Source of the DNA: Mycobacterium sp. URHB0044
GTDB taxonomy: Bacteria > Actinomycetota > Actinomycetes > Mycobacteriales > Mycobacteriaceae
NCBI RefSeq assembly: GCF_000620625.1
Contig: NZ_JIAW01000001.1
Location: forward strand, 62,001 to 126,000
DNA: 64,000 bases
Direction: 5' to 3'
Shown here: one piece after another, positions 36,383-45,645 of the stretch
How the letters are laid out: each line of letters opens with the position of its first letter
Position numbering within the stretch: the first letter of the stretch is position 1
Position numbers and translations under genes: made by a program
Notes under the pieces: model-generated
Seen by the model: only the letters and a program-made list of their open reading frames with translations
Database searches by the model: none
What the model was told of the DNA's origin: nothing

Positions 36383-37185
36383 CGCGTTCTCTCCCATAGG
36401 AATTCGGTGACCCTGCTCCCGACCTGCTGTGCCTTCGCTTCGTACTTGGTGACCGGCCGACTGGTCGAGATCGGCAGTTCGTCGGCGTCGACGGTCACGC
36501 GGCGCAGGAGTGGCTCGGCGTCGCCGACCTCGGCGATCTGCTCGGCGTAGCCGGCGTGGTCGGTGGCGGCGTGCAGCACTCCACCGGGTTTGAGTCGGTC
36601 GGCGATGAGGGCGACCGTCGACGGCTGCAGCAGCCGGCGCTTGTGGTGGCGAGCCTTGGGCCACGGATCCGGGAAGTACACCCGCACCCCGGTCAGGGAC
36701 GCCGGCGCGAGCATCTGCTCGAGCACGTCGACACCGTCACCGCGAATCAGCCGCACGTTGGTGAGCCCGGCCCGATCGATGCCGCTGAGCAGCTGCGCGA
36801 GTCCCCGCCGGTAGACCTCGACGGCGACCACGTCGACGTGGGGTTCGGCGGCAGCCATCGCCAGCGTCGAGACGCCGGTGCCACAGCCGATCTCCAGCAC
36901 CACCGGCGCCTGGCGGCCGAACCACGATTCGAAGTCCAACGGGCCCGCCGTCGCGCCGTCCGAGTCCCTGGCCTGCATGCCGAGCTCGGGCCAGCGCCGT
37001 TCCCAGGTCTCCTGCTGGCCGCTCGAGAGTGCCGATCGCCTGGACCGGAAGCTGGTGATGCGGGGGTATGGATGGTGCGTAGGTGGTCCGGCCTCTTGGC
37101 TGGTCTCCTCACGCTGGGCATGCATCGGTCCATCGTCGCTCATCACCGGCGGTGTGCCCGCATCGTGGTGCAGATTGATACCCAA
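36379..37185 (-). CDS. trmB: tRNA (guanine-N7-)-methyltransferase
   Basis: 268 residues. SAM-binding VVLEIGCGTGVSTLAMA, then the hallmark FPDPWPKARHHKRRLL, the HAATDHAGYAEQ segment and the C-terminal TKYEAKA. It makes m7G46 in the variable loop of tRNAs. A TTG start at 37185 has GGAAGG upstream; later ATGs at 37143 and 37125 are alternatives, and the first 40 residues are not conserved in the family. Matches Rv0208c and heads the unit leading to mmpL3. Confidence 0.9.
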   Translation of the reverse strand: MGINLHHDAGTPPVMSDDGPMHAQREETSQEAGPPTHHPYPRITSFRSRRSALSSGQQETWERRWPELGMQARDSDGATAGPLDFESWFGRQAPVVLEIGCGTGVSTLAMAAAEPHVDVVAVEVYRRGLAQLLSGIDRAGLTNVRLIRGDGVDVLEQMLAPASLTGVRVYFPDPWPKARHHKRRLLQPSTVALIADRLKPGGVLHAATDHAGYAEQIAEVGDAEPLLRRVTVDADELPISTSRPVTKYEAKAQQVGSRVTEFLWERTR

Positions 37186-37292
37186 CAGTTGCCTTCCGTC
37201 CGTAGGGTCCGGCTCCCGCGAAATCTCGGGCGAAATCTCCGCTCAGCGCGGCATCCCGCAGATGCGACGATGGCTTGGGGGTTAACCGGGAT

Positions 37293-38294
37293 ATGCCGAC
37301 TCAATCAGTTGACGGTGCGGCGGCTTTCGCCGACCTCGTGGTGGAATTCGCTGAAACCGCGCGCAGGTCGGAGTTGTCGCCGATCATCGCGCATCTTCGT
37401 CGCCCGGTAGATGTTGCGGTGCTGGGTCGGCCCGGAGTGGGTCGCCACGCGGTCGCCGCCGCACTGCGCAACCGGGGCGTCGCCGTCGCCGCGCCCTCCA
37501 CGGCCCCCGACGTCCACGTGCTGGTGATCGCGGAAACGCTCAAGCCCGAGGAGCGCGCCAGGGCGACCTGCGGCGTGCCGACGCTCATCGTGTTGAACAA
37601 GGCCGACCTCACCGGATCGCGCTCCGGTGCGGCACTGCCGAACGCGCACCGCAGGGCGGCCGAGCTGCAGGTCAGTACGGGCATCCCCACCGTCGCCATG
37701 GTCGGCCTGCTTGCCGCGACGACGGAACTGGACGACGACCTCGTCGACGCGCTGCGCACCTTGGTGGGCACGCCCGCCGACCTCGGCTCGGTCGACGCGT
37801 TCCGCAGCGGCGAACATCCCCTCGATGGCGACGTCCGGGTGCGACTGCTCGAGCGCCTGGACCGGTTCGGCATCGCGCACGCCGTGCTGGCGCTGGGCCG
37901 TGGCGCCGATCCGGCCAGCCTGCCCGCGCTTCTGCGGCGACTGAGCAACGTCGATGCCGTGCTGGCCAGGCTGACGGCCGTCGCCGCACAGGTGAGGTAC
38001 CGGCGGCTGCGCGCCGCGTTGGCCGAAATACGGTCGCTGGCAATACAATTGGACGACGAACGGTTGTCCGGGCTGCTGCACTCCGACGCCGTGGTGCTGG
38101 CCGCGATGTCCGCGGCGGTCGATGTGGTGGAGGCCGACGGTCTCCGGGTCGACACCGCCGACCACCCGGAGGCGCATGTCCGACGGGCCGTGCAGTGGCG
38201 GCGGTATGGCCGCGGTCCCGTCGGTGCGCTGCACCACAGTTGCAGTGTCGACATCACCCGCGGATCGCTTCGACTGCTCGACGCGGGCGCGTGA
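37293..38294 (+). CDS. GTPase-like protein with degenerate P-loop (Rv0209-like)
   Basis: 333 residues. A P-loop-like GRPGVGRH (45-52) lacks the lysine of GxxxxGK[S/T], while a good NKAD guanine-specificity motif follows at 102-105. The rest is helical, Leu/Ala-rich, like the stalk of dynamin-type or other large GTPases. No membrane helix is seen. The GTGA overlap with the next gene, also GTPase-like, argues for a two-protein complex. Corresponds to Rv0209 by position; function is not established. Confidence 0.7.
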   Translation: MPTQSVDGAAAFADLVVEFAETARRSELSPIIAHLRRPVDVAVLGRPGVGRHAVAAALRNRGVAVAAPSTAPDVHVLVIAETLKPEERARATCGVPTLIVLNKADLTGSRSGAALPNAHRRAAELQVSTGIPTVAMVGLLAATTELDDDLVDALRTLVGTPADLGSVDAFRSGEHPLDGDVRVRLLERLDRFGIAHAVLALGRGADPASLPALLRRLSNVDAVLARLTAVAAQVRYRRLRAALAEIRSLAIQLDDERLSGLLHSDAVVLAAMSAAVDVVEADGLRVDTADHPEAHVRRAVQWRRYGRGPVGALHHSCSVDITRGSLRLLDAGA

Positions 38295-39457
38295 CGGCGC
38301 CGCGCCGCGTCGTCGCGGTAGTCGGGGCGCCGTCGGCCGGCGTCACCAGCGTCGCGGCCGTCCTTGCCGACCGCCTCCCCGACCACGACGTGGTCGACGG
38401 GCCCGGGGCGAGCACGCCCGATGCGGTGGTCGTCGTCGCGTCGGCCGTAGCGCCCCTCGTCGAGTCCGACGTCGAGCTGATCGACCGCGCGGCGTCGCGC
38501 ACCGATCTGGTGATCGCGGTGGTCGCCAAGATCGATGCGCACCGCGGCTGGCGTGACGTACTGGCCGCCGACCGCGCGCTGCTGGCCCGCCGGGACGAGC
38601 GCTACCGCCGGGTGCCGTGGATCGGCGTCGCCGCCGCACCAGACCTCGGCGCCCCCGACGTGACCGGCCTCGTCGACGCGTTGCGTGCAGGCCTCGCCCA
38701 GCCGAACCGGGGAAATCAACTGCAGGCCAACGTTTTACGGCCCGATCGTCGGTTGACCGGGCGACGGTCGGCGGGCGTCGTCGCGACGCGGGGCGAAATC
38801 CAGCGGGCCCGCCTTGCGCTCCTCTACTTCGTGCGCCACCGGTGCGCGCGGCTCGGCGCCGACCTTCGGGCAGAGGCCGCCGAACTGGCCCGCGGCGAGT
38901 CGACGCAATTCCAGGACCGCGTGCGCGACGCGGCGGCCGACGTCGTCGCGGAGGTGGACACGGCGATCGGCCGGACCGTCGCAGGCATCCACGGACTGCC
39001 GGCGCTGCCACCTCGCGGGGACGTCGCGCCACCGTCCCTGCCGTCCCCTCGATCGACGTCGCGCCGGCTGGAGACCCAGTTGATGGTGGTGCTCGGCGGC
39101 GGCTTCGGGCTCGGCGTCGCGCTGACGGTCAGCAGGCTGGCCACCGCGGTCGGCCCCGGGTCGGAGGTCGCCGGGCTGCTCGCCGGTGGCCTGCTCGGGG
39201 TGTTGTTGACGGCGTGGGTGGTGTCCCTGCGCGGCGTCCTGCACGACAGGGCGCTGATGGACAGATGGGTGGGCGACGTCACCGCCGCGCTGCGCAGTGG
39301 TGGTGAGGAGATGGTCGCCAGGCGGCTACTCGACGCAGAGATCGCGCTTGCGGACGGCGTCAGGACGCCGGGCCCAGAAATGGGCGCGAATGCGCCGCAC
39401 GGATTGAAGGGAAATGACGCGAAATGGCGAAATTCGGCATCTGAATCGTTCTTGTGA
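38291..39457 (+). CDS. membrane GTPase-like protein with degenerate P-loop (Rv0210-like)
   Basis: 388 residues from GTG at 38291, overlapping the previous stop. An N-terminal P-loop-like GAPSAGVTS (12-20) again lacks the lysine. A helical middle follows, then two closely spaced hydrophobic segments at about 260-320 (LMVVLGGGFGLGVALTVSRL and VAGLLAGGLLGVLLTAWVV) that could anchor it in the membrane. The tail is hydrophilic. Resembles the partner arrangement of paired bacterial dynamin-like proteins, but this is structural inference only. Confidence 0.65.
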   Translation: MTAPRRVVAVVGAPSAGVTSVAAVLADRLPDHDVVDGPGASTPDAVVVVASAVAPLVESDVELIDRAASRTDLVIAVVAKIDAHRGWRDVLAADRALLARRDERYRRVPWIGVAAAPDLGAPDVTGLVDALRAGLAQPNRGNQLQANVLRPDRRLTGRRSAGVVATRGEIQRARLALLYFVRHRCARLGADLRAEAAELARGESTQFQDRVRDAAADVVAEVDTAIGRTVAGIHGLPALPPRGDVAPPSLPSPRSTSRRLETQLMVVLGGGFGLGVALTVSRLATAVGPGSEVAGLLAGGLLGVLLTAWVVSLRGVLHDRALMDRWVGDVTAALRSGGEEMVARRLLDAEIALADGVRTPGPEMGANAPHGLKGNDAKWRNSASESFL

Positions 39458-39514
39458 GGCATCGGACATGATCCGGATTCTCCGCGGGTATGTCACCCGC
39501 GTTAACCTCTATCA

Positions 39515-39550
39515 AAGGTATGACCGTGCCTTTACCAAGGTATGACCGTG
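39515..39550 (+). repeat. 14-base direct repeat, 22-base period, upstream of pckA
   Basis: AAGGTATGACCGTG occurs exactly at 39515-39528 and again at 39537-39550, so equivalent bases lie about two DNA turns apart on the same helix face. The second copy ends 20 bases before the pckA start. Tandem same-face sites are typical of activator or repressor binding upstream of a regulated gene. Confidence 0.6.
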
Positions 39551-39570
39551 ACCGCCAGCAGGAGAATTCG

Positions 39571-41397
39571 ATGACCTCAGCGACCATTCCGGGCCTGGAT
39601 ACGGCACCGACCAAGCATGCGGGCCTATTGGCCTGGGTTCAAGAGATTGCCGAGCTCACGCAGCCGGACAGGGTGGTGTTCGCCGACGGCTCCGACGAGG
39701 AGTACGAGCGGCTGACGGAGCACCTCGTCGAGGCCGGAACCTTTCAGCGCCTGAACGACGAAAAACAACCGAATTCCTTCCTGGCGCTGTCGGATCCGTC
39801 CGACGTGGCGCGGGTCGAGTCACGCACCTACATCTGTTCGCAGCGTGAGATCGACGCGGGCCCGACCAACAATTGGATGGATCCCGCCGAGATGCGGGGC
39901 ATCATGACGGACCTGTACCGCGGATCCATGCGGGGCCGGACGTTGTGGGTCGTGCCCTTCTGCATGGGGCCGCTCGGCGCCGAGGATCCCAAGCTGGGCG
40001 TCGAGATCACCGACTCCGAGTACGTCGTGGTGTCGATGCGCACGATGACCCGGATGGGCAAGGACGCGCTGGACAAGCTCGGCGACGACGGCTTCTTCGT
40101 CAAGGCGCTGCACTCCATCGGCGCCCCGCTGGAGCCGGGCCAGAAGGACGTGCCGTGGCCGTGCAACGACACCAAGTACATCACCCACTTCCCCGAGACC
40201 CGGGAGATCTGGAGCTACGGATCCGGTTACGGCGGCAACGCGCTGCTCGGCAAGAAGTGCTACTCGCTGCGCATCGCGTCGGCGATGGCCCACGACGAGG
40301 GCTGGCTCGCCGAGCACATGCTGATCCTCAAGCTGATCTCCCCGGAGAACAAGGCGTACTTCATCGCCGCGGCGTTCCCGTCGGCGTGCGGCAAGACGAA
40401 TCTCGCGATGCTGCAGCCGACCATCCCCGGCTGGCGCGCCGAGACCGTCGGCGACGACATCGCCTGGATGCGCTTCGGCAAGGACGGCAGGCTCTACGCC
40501 GTCAACCCCGAGTTCGGCTTCTTCGGCGTCGCGCCGGGCACCAACTGGGACTCCAACCCGAACGCGATGAAGACCATCGCCGCGGGCAACACGGTGTTCA
40601 CCAACGTCGCCAAGACCGACGACGGTGACGTGTGGTGGGAGGGGCTCGAGGGCGACCCGCAGCACCTCATCGACTGGAAGGGCAACGACTGGACGCCCGA
40701 GTCGAAGGAGAAGGCAGCGCACCCCAATTCGCGTTACTGCACCCCGATTTCGCAGTGCCCGACGCTCGCGCCCGAGTGGGACGATCCGCAGGGTGTGCCG
40801 ATCTCGGCCATCCTGTTCGGCGGCCGCCGCAAGACGACCGTCCCGCTGATCACGCAGGCCCGCGACTGGCAGCACGGTGTCTTCATCGGTGCCACGCTGG
40901 GTTCCGAGCAGACCGCCGCGGCCGAGGGCAAGGTCGGCACGGTGCGTCGCGACCCGATGGCCATGCTGCCGTTCATCGGCTACAACGTCGGCGACTACAT
41001 GCAGCACTGGATCGACGTCGGCAAGAACTCCGACGAGTCGAAGATGCCCGCGGTGTTCTTCGTCAACTGGTTCCGCCGCGGCGACGACGGCCGCTTCCTG
41101 TGGCCGGGCTTCGGCGAGAACAGCCGCGTGCTGAAGTGGGCCATCGAGCGCATCGAGCACCAGGCCGACGGCAAGACCACCCCGATCGGCATCGTCCCGA
41201 CGGCCGCTGACCTGGACCTCTCGGGTCTGGACGTCGACGCGTCCGACGTCGACGAGGCGCTGGCCGTCAACCCCGAGGAGTGGCGCAAGGAACTGCCCCT
41301 GATCGAGGAGTGGTTCGAGTTCGTCGGCGAGAAGCTGCCGACCGGCATCAAGGACGAGTTCGACGCGCTGAAGCAGCGGTTGGCCGACGCGGACTAG
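39571..41397 (+). CDS. pckA: phosphoenolpyruvate carboxykinase (GTP)
   Basis: 608 residues. The GTP-class kinase-1a motif with its reactive cysteine reads FPSACGKTN (Cys273); other family segments are present ([36 protein letters not shown]). It converts oxaloacetate and GTP to PEP and CO2, the first step of gluconeogenesis from fatty acids or cholesterol. CAGGAG at 39559-39564 supports the ATG at 39571. Equals Rv0211; the stop overlaps the P450 stop by four bases. Confidence 0.95.
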   Translation: MTSATIPGLDTAPTKHAGLLAWVQEIAELTQPDRVVFADGSDEEYERLTEHLVEAGTFQRLNDEKQPNSFLALSDPSDVARVESRTYICSQREIDAGPTNNWMDPAEMRGIMTDLYRGSMRGRTLWVVPFCMGPLGAEDPKLGVEITDSEYVVVSMRTMTRMGKDALDKLGDDGFFVKALHSIGAPLEPGQKDVPWPCNDTKYITHFPETREIWSYGSGYGGNALLGKKCYSLRIASAMAHDEGWLAEHMLILKLISPENKAYFIAAAFPSACGKTNLAMLQPTIPGWRAETVGDDIAWMRFGKDGRLYAVNPEFGFFGVAPGTNWDSNPNAMKTIAAGNTVFTNVAKTDDGDVWWEGLEGDPQHLIDWKGNDWTPESKEKAAHPNSRYCTPISQCPTLAPEWDDPQGVPISAILFGGRRKTTVPLITQARDWQHGVFIGATLGSEQTAAAEGKVGTVRRDPMAMLPFIGYNVGDYMQHWIDVGKNSDESKMPAVFFVNWFRRGDDGRFLWPGFGENSRVLKWAIERIEHQADGKTTPIGIVPTAADLDLSGLDVDASDVDEALAVNPEEWRKELPLIEEWFEFVGEKLPTGIKDEFDALKQRLADAD

Positions 41398-42632
41398 TGC
41401 CCGGCGTCGAACGCCATCGGTAGCGTCGTCGGGCCGCTCAGCCCGGTCAGCGGCTTCCACGGTGCGGGCCCGGTGCGCCGCGCATTGGGCATGCGACGCG
41501 GAATGATCGCCAGGGCCTCGGTGAGTTCGGCTCGGGCGAGGTGCGAGCCGAGGCAGTAGTGCACACCGCCGCCGAAGCTCAGCATGGCGGGCGGGGCCTC
41601 GCGGGTGATGTCGAGCCGGTCGGGGTCGTCGTAGACCTCGGGATCGCGGTTGGCCGAGCCGGCGTTCACCATGACCAGGGTGCCCGCCGGGATGCTGACG
41701 CCGCCCATTTCGACGTCCTCGATGGCGGTGCGCATGGTGACCGCGCCGATCGGGGAGTGGCGCATGGTCTCCTCGACCGCGTTCGGGGCGAGTTCCGGAT
41801 GCTCGGCCAGCAGAGCCCACTGGTCGGGACGGTCGCAGAGGACCTGTACCGAAGCGGCCACCTGGTTGCGGGTGGTGTCGGTGCCCGCCATCAACAGACC
41901 CGAGGCGAGCATCAGCAGTTCGGCATGGGTCAGGCGGTCACCGTCCTCTTCGGCGCGGATCAACTCCGAGATCAGGTCGTCGGTGAGGTTGTGGCGCCGG
42001 TCGTCGATCATCTCGTCGAGGTAGGCGTCGAGCGCGTCCCAGGAGCGCAGGATGTTCGGCACCTCGTTGTGGGCGTCCCAGCCGAAGGTCTTCATGATGT
42101 CGTCGGTCCACTGGGAGAAGAGCTGCCAATCCTCGCGTGGGGCGCCGAGCAGCGCGCAGATGACCGGAATCGGGTATTGACGGGCCACGTCGGCCACCAT
42201 GTCGCAACGGCCGGTCTCGGTGAGCGGTTCGACCAGCTCGGTGATGACCTCGACGATGGTGGTGCGCAGCCGCGCGGCACCGCGAGGGGCGAAAGCCTTC
42301 GAGACGAGGCGGCGTAGCCGGTGGTGTTCGGCACCGTCGAGGCTCAGCAGGTTCTTGACGACCCGGTCCCAGAGCGGACCCGACGTAATCCCTTGCGCCC
42401 CAAGCCCGAATCCGGGTGGGACGCAGAACCGGGGGTCGCGCAGCACGGAGCGGACCAGATCGTAGGTGAGCAGCTCCGGCCCGTGTGGGCCGAGCGCGAT
42501 CGGCGCCTGCCGCCGAGCCTCGCGGAACATGGCGTGCGCTTCCTCGGGATCATCGACGAGCTGGTAGTCGATGGATGGCAACCCGGCGTCGAAGACGCTC
42601 GGCACGGTGGGGTGGTCTATTCCGATGGTCAT
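41394..42632 (-). CDS. cytochrome P450
   Basis: 412 residues. Oxygen-binding I-helix AGTDTT (249-254), E-x-x-R at 288-291, and heme loop [10 protein letters not shown] with Cys360 as the thiolate ligand. No ferredoxin or reductase gene is adjacent, so electrons must come from elsewhere. It is divergent from the acyl-CoA synthetase gene across a region with two palindromes, and begins a block of acyl-CoA and oxidation genes. GAGGAG precedes the ATG. The CYP family cannot be assigned by eye; it is not part of the M. tuberculosis order here. Confidence 0.9.
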   Translation of the reverse strand: MTIGIDHPTVPSVFDAGLPSIDYQLVDDPEEAHAMFREARRQAPIALGPHGPELLTYDLVRSVLRDPRFCVPPGFGLGAQGITSGPLWDRVVKNLLSLDGAEHHRLRRLVSKAFAPRGAARLRTTIVEVITELVEPLTETGRCDMVADVARQYPIPVICALLGAPREDWQLFSQWTDDIMKTFGWDAHNEVPNILRSWDALDAYLDEMIDDRRHNLTDDLISELIRAEEDGDRLTHAELLMLASGLLMAGTDTTRNQVAASVQVLCDRPDQWALLAEHPELAPNAVEETMRHSPIGAVTMRTAIEDVEMGGVSIPAGTLVMVNAGSANRDPEVYDDPDRLDITREAPPAMLSFGGGVHYCLGSHLARAELTEALAIIPRRMPNARRTGPAPWKPLTGLSGPTTLPMAFDAGH

Positions 42633-42687
42633 GGCCGTCTCCTCGGGGGAAGGGATTCACTGTCCCGCCGGCGGAGAAAGCTGCCTA

Positions 42688-42703
42688 GAGTAGTCGACTA
42701 CTC
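42688..42703. promoter_or_regulatory. perfect 16-base palindrome upstream of P450 gene
   Basis: GAGTAGTCGACTACTC is a perfect dyad centred 63 bases from the P450 start, in the P450/acyl-CoA synthetase divergent gap. It has the size of a TetR- or MarR-type operator. No regulator gene is directly adjacent; the nearest is the GntR gene about 3 kb away. Confidence 0.5.
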
Positions 42704-42764
42704 GACTTCGATCATGTGCGGGACGAGCGTTGGATTCCGGCCTCGTAGCGCACTCGACCGACCT

Positions 42765-42797
42765 CTTGACACCTGTCAAGTCGGGGCATCGTAGAGT
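42765..42797 (+). promoter_or_regulatory. palindromic operator and -10 of the acyl-CoA synthetase gene
   Basis: CTTGACA-CC-TGTCAAG (42765-42780) is an inverted repeat with 7-base arms whose left arm contains TTGACA, a consensus -35. TAGAGT at 42792-42797 is a TAnnnT -10 ending 7 bases before the ATG at 42805. The operator would cover the promoter, so repression by a dimeric regulator is likely. The 20-base spacer is longer than ideal. Confidence 0.52.
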
Positions 42798-42804
42798 GCT
42801 GGAC

Positions 42805-44331
42805 ATGCAGATCCGCGACCACGTCGGTACCGGCAAGCCGGCCGTCGTCATGTACCCCACGGGCACCGTCGTCACGTTCGACGAACTGGAGTCCAGGGCC
42901 AACCGGCTGGCGCACTACTTCCGGGCTCGCGGCCTGCGGGAGGGCGACGTCGTCGCGATCCTGATGGAGAACAACGAGCACATGCACGCCGTCATGTGGG
43001 CGGCGCGGCGCAGTGGGCTCTACTACGTGCCGATCAATACGCACCTCACCTCAGCCGAGGCGGCGTACATCATCGACAACAGCGGAGCGTCGGCGATCGT
43101 CGGCTCCGCGGCGCTGCGCAGCACGTGTGAGAAGCTCGCCGCCGACCTGCCCAAGGGGCTTCCCGACGTCCTGTTGATCGCCGACGGCGACCTCGCCGGT
43201 TGGCAGCGCTACCCGGAAGCCGTTGCGGATCAACCCGATACGCCCATCGCCGACGAGTGGGAGGGCGATCTGCTGCAGTACTCGTCGGGCACCACCGGTC
43301 GCCCGAAGGGCATCAAGCGGCCGCTGCCCCACGTTCCGCCTGCCGAGGCGCCCGGCATGATGTCGATGCTCGTCAGTGTCTGGATGAACCCCGGTGCCAC
43401 CTACCTGAGCCCCGCGCCGCTCTATCACACCGCGCCGTCGGTGTGGTCGATGAGCGTGCAGTCCGCCGGCATCACGACGGTCGTGATGGAGAAGTTCGAC
43501 GCCGAGGGATGTCTCGACGCGATTCAGCGCCATGGCGTGACTCACGGGCAGTTCGTGCCTGCCATGTTCACGCGGATGCTGAAACTGCCTGAGGCCGTAC
43601 GCAATTCGTACGACGTGTCCAGCCTGGAACGTGTCATCCACGCCGCCGCACCATGTCCGATCGACATCAAGAAGCAGATGATCGACTGGTGGGGGCCGAT
43701 CGTCGACGAGTACTACGCCTCGTCCGAGGCGCACGGATCGACGTTGATCAGCGCCGAGGAGTGGCTGGCGCACCCGGGGTCGGTCGGCAGGCCGATGACG
43801 GGCGGCTTGCACATCGTCGGCGAGGACGGCAACGAATGCCCGCCAGGAGAGGCCGGCGAGATCTACTTCGAAGGTGGCCATACCTTCGAATACCTCAACG
43901 ATCCCGAGAAGACCGCGTCGGCCAAGGATCCCCGCGGCTGGATGACCGTCGGCGACATCGGCTACGTCGACGAGGAGGGCTTCCTGTACCTCACCGACCG
44001 GCGGCACCACATGATCATCTCCGGCGGCGTGAACATCTACCCGCAGGAAGCGGAGAACATGCTCGTCACCCACCGGAAGGTGATGGACGCCGCGGTATTC
44101 GGCATTCCCGACGACGAGATGGGCCAGCGCGTGCAGGGCGTGGTGCAGACCGTCGATCCCGCTGATGCCACCGACGCGTTCGCCGAGGAACTGTTGGCAT
44201 GGCTGCGAGACCGGTTGGCGCACTACAAGTGCCCGCGCTCGCTTGCGTTCGAGGTGCAACTGCCGCGCACTGACACCGGCAAGCTGTACAAGCAGACCCT
44301 GATCGAGAAGTACTCCCAACCGGTCGGCTGA
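42805..44331 (+). CDS. fadD4: fatty-acid-CoA/AMP ligase, FadD4-like
   Basis: 508 residues. Adenylation motifs: YSSGTTGRPKG (159-169), a substrate-region YASSEAHG, GWMTVGDIGYVDEEGFLYL, DRRHHMIISGGVNIYP, and the C-terminal catalytic lysine region near DTGKLYKQ. It would activate a carboxylic acid to its acyl-CoA. Synteny points to Rv0214 (FadD4). The start at 42805 is chosen over one 75 bases upstream because promoter and operator lie between them. The enoyl-CoA hydratase gene follows after 4 bases. Confidence 0.85.
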   Translation: MQIRDHVGTGKPAVVMYPTGTVVTFDELESRANRLAHYFRARGLREGDVVAILMENNEHMHAVMWAARRSGLYYVPINTHLTSAEAAYIIDNSGASAIVGSAALRSTCEKLAADLPKGLPDVLLIADGDLAGWQRYPEAVADQPDTPIADEWEGDLLQYSSGTTGRPKGIKRPLPHVPPAEAPGMMSMLVSVWMNPGATYLSPAPLYHTAPSVWSMSVQSAGITTVVMEKFDAEGCLDAIQRHGVTHGQFVPAMFTRMLKLPEAVRNSYDVSSLERVIHAAAPCPIDIKKQMIDWWGPIVDEYYASSEAHGSTLISAEEWLAHPGSVGRPMTGGLHIVGEDGNECPPGEAGEIYFEGGHTFEYLNDPEKTASAKDPRGWMTVGDIGYVDEEGFLYLTDRRHHMIISGGVNIYPQEAENMLVTHRKVMDAAVFGIPDDEMGQRVQGVVQTVDPADATDAFAEELLAWLRDRLAHYKCPRSLAFEVQLPRTDTGKLYKQTLIEKYSQPVG

Positions 44332-44335
44332 CCCG

Positions 44336-45274
44336 ATGGCCCTGCACGTCGTCGACCTGGCGGACCCGGTCGGTCCGCTGCCGTTGGGCGTGTTGGTCGC
44401 GACTGGTGACCCCGGCGCCGCCACTGCCGAGTTCTGGCTGGAGCGTGCAACGTTCACGCTCGTCGAGAGGGCGTCCGAGGACCGTCGCACGGTTCGCGTA
44501 CCGTCGGTCGCCGCGGCGGTGGCCGAGATCGGTGAGCGGGTCGAGCGATGGCCGCAAGCGGCGGCGGTGTGCGACGACGTGTTGCGCGCAGTGGACGTGA
44601 CCGCGCCGGCGTTCGCCGGGGTGATCACGGAGTCCCTGGCCTACTCGACGCTGCAGGCGGGGCCGGAGTTCGGCAGGTGGCTCGTCGAGCGGGGTCCGGC
44701 GACCGTACCGGTCATCCCCGAACCCGTCGAGGCCGAGCGGGATGGCGACGAATTGCGGGTGCGGTTCAACCGGCCGCAACGCCACAACGCGTTCTCGACC
44801 GACGCGCGCGCAGCGCTGCTCGAGGCGCTCGAGGTAGCGAGGCTCGACCCATCCGTGACACGAATGGTGTTGTCCGGCAACGGTAGGTCCTTCTGCAGCG
44901 GAGGCGATCTCGCCGAGTTCGGCACGTTCACCGATCCTGCATCCGCGCACCTCGCGCGCACCCGGCACAGCCCCGCGTTGGTGCTCGACGAGATCACCGC
45001 GCGGCTCGGTCCGGCGTGCCGGGCCGAGGTGCACGGTCAGGTGCTGGGCAGCGGGCTGGAGATGGCGGCGTTCTGCGGCCACGTGACGTGCCGCCCCGGC
45101 GCGACCCTCGGTCTCCCGGAACTGGCGCTCGGCCTGATTCCTGGCGCGGGTGGGACGGTGAGCATCACCCGGCGGGTCGGCCGCTGGCGCACGGCATACC
45201 TGGTGTTGTCGGGACGCACCATCGATCCGGCCACCGCGCTGGACTGGGGCCTGGTCGACGCCATCACCGAGTGA
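44336..45274 (+). CDS. enoyl-CoA hydratase/isomerase family protein with N-terminal extension
   Basis: 312 residues. The crotonase core begins around residue 130 (VRFNRPQRHNAFST), with oxyanion-hole segments NGRSFCSGGDL and the GLPELALGLIPGAGGT region. The first about 120 residues form an extension not found in basic crotonases. Probable cytoplasmic acyl-CoA hydratase or isomerase acting after the ligase encoded 4 bases upstream. Not part of the M. tuberculosis order at this spot. Confidence 0.8.
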   Translation: MALHVVDLADPVGPLPLGVLVATGDPGAATAEFWLERATFTLVERASEDRRTVRVPSVAAAVAEIGERVERWPQAAAVCDDVLRAVDVTAPAFAGVITESLAYSTLQAGPEFGRWLVERGPATVPVIPEPVEAERDGDELRVRFNRPQRHNAFSTDARAALLEALEVARLDPSVTRMVLSGNGRSFCSGGDLAEFGTFTDPASAHLARTRHSPALVLDEITARLGPACRAEVHGQVLGSGLEMAAFCGHVTCRPGATLGLPELALGLIPGAGGTVSITRRVGRWRTAYLVLSGRTIDPATALDWGLVDAITE

Positions 45275-45345
45275 CTTGTGGAGTCTCGCCGGTGCTGGCC
45301 GCCGGTCAGACTCCACGGATCGCAGGCCGATGCCATGATCGAGGC

Positions 45346-45645
45346 GTGCAGACTCGACGATTCTGGAAGACCGACACGTTGACCGTCGAGCTGGACTACG
45401 ACGACGATGCGCTCACCTTCAGCGGCGTGGACACCGCAGGCTGGTCGGGCACGTCGGAGTACGAGTACTGGGTGTCGGTGAAGCCCGCCGATCTGCGGGC
45501 CGCACTCGGCGTCGGCGCCGAGGCCGATCTCGGTGCGGTGCTGGGCGAGCGGGCCGAGGAGATCATCCAGGCCGGCGAGTCCCGTTGGCTGGCTGCGCTC
45601 GGTCTGGAGCCGTCGGTACGGACCTGGTCGTCGTACCCCGATTAA
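45346..45645 (+). CDS. small conserved-looking protein of unknown function
   Basis: 99 residues from GTG at 45346. Acidic, soluble, without signal peptide or membrane helix; begins MQTRRFWKTDTLTVELDYDD if GTG is read as Met. I do not recognise a domain. It is separated by 71 bases from the hydratase and overlaps the GntR gene stop by four bases (convergent). Codon pattern is typical of the surroundings, so it is likely a real gene. Confidence 0.55.
   Translation: MQTRRFWKTDTLTVELDYDDDALTFSGVDTAGWSGTSEYEYWVSVKPADLRAALGVGAEADLGAVLGERAEEIIQAGESRWLAALGLEPSVRTWSSYPD

Noticed and set aside
42765..42780. KstR- or KstR2-type operator before the acyl-CoA synthetase gene
   Set aside because: The dyad does not fit the known KstR or KstR2 patterns; it was kept as an unassigned palindrome.
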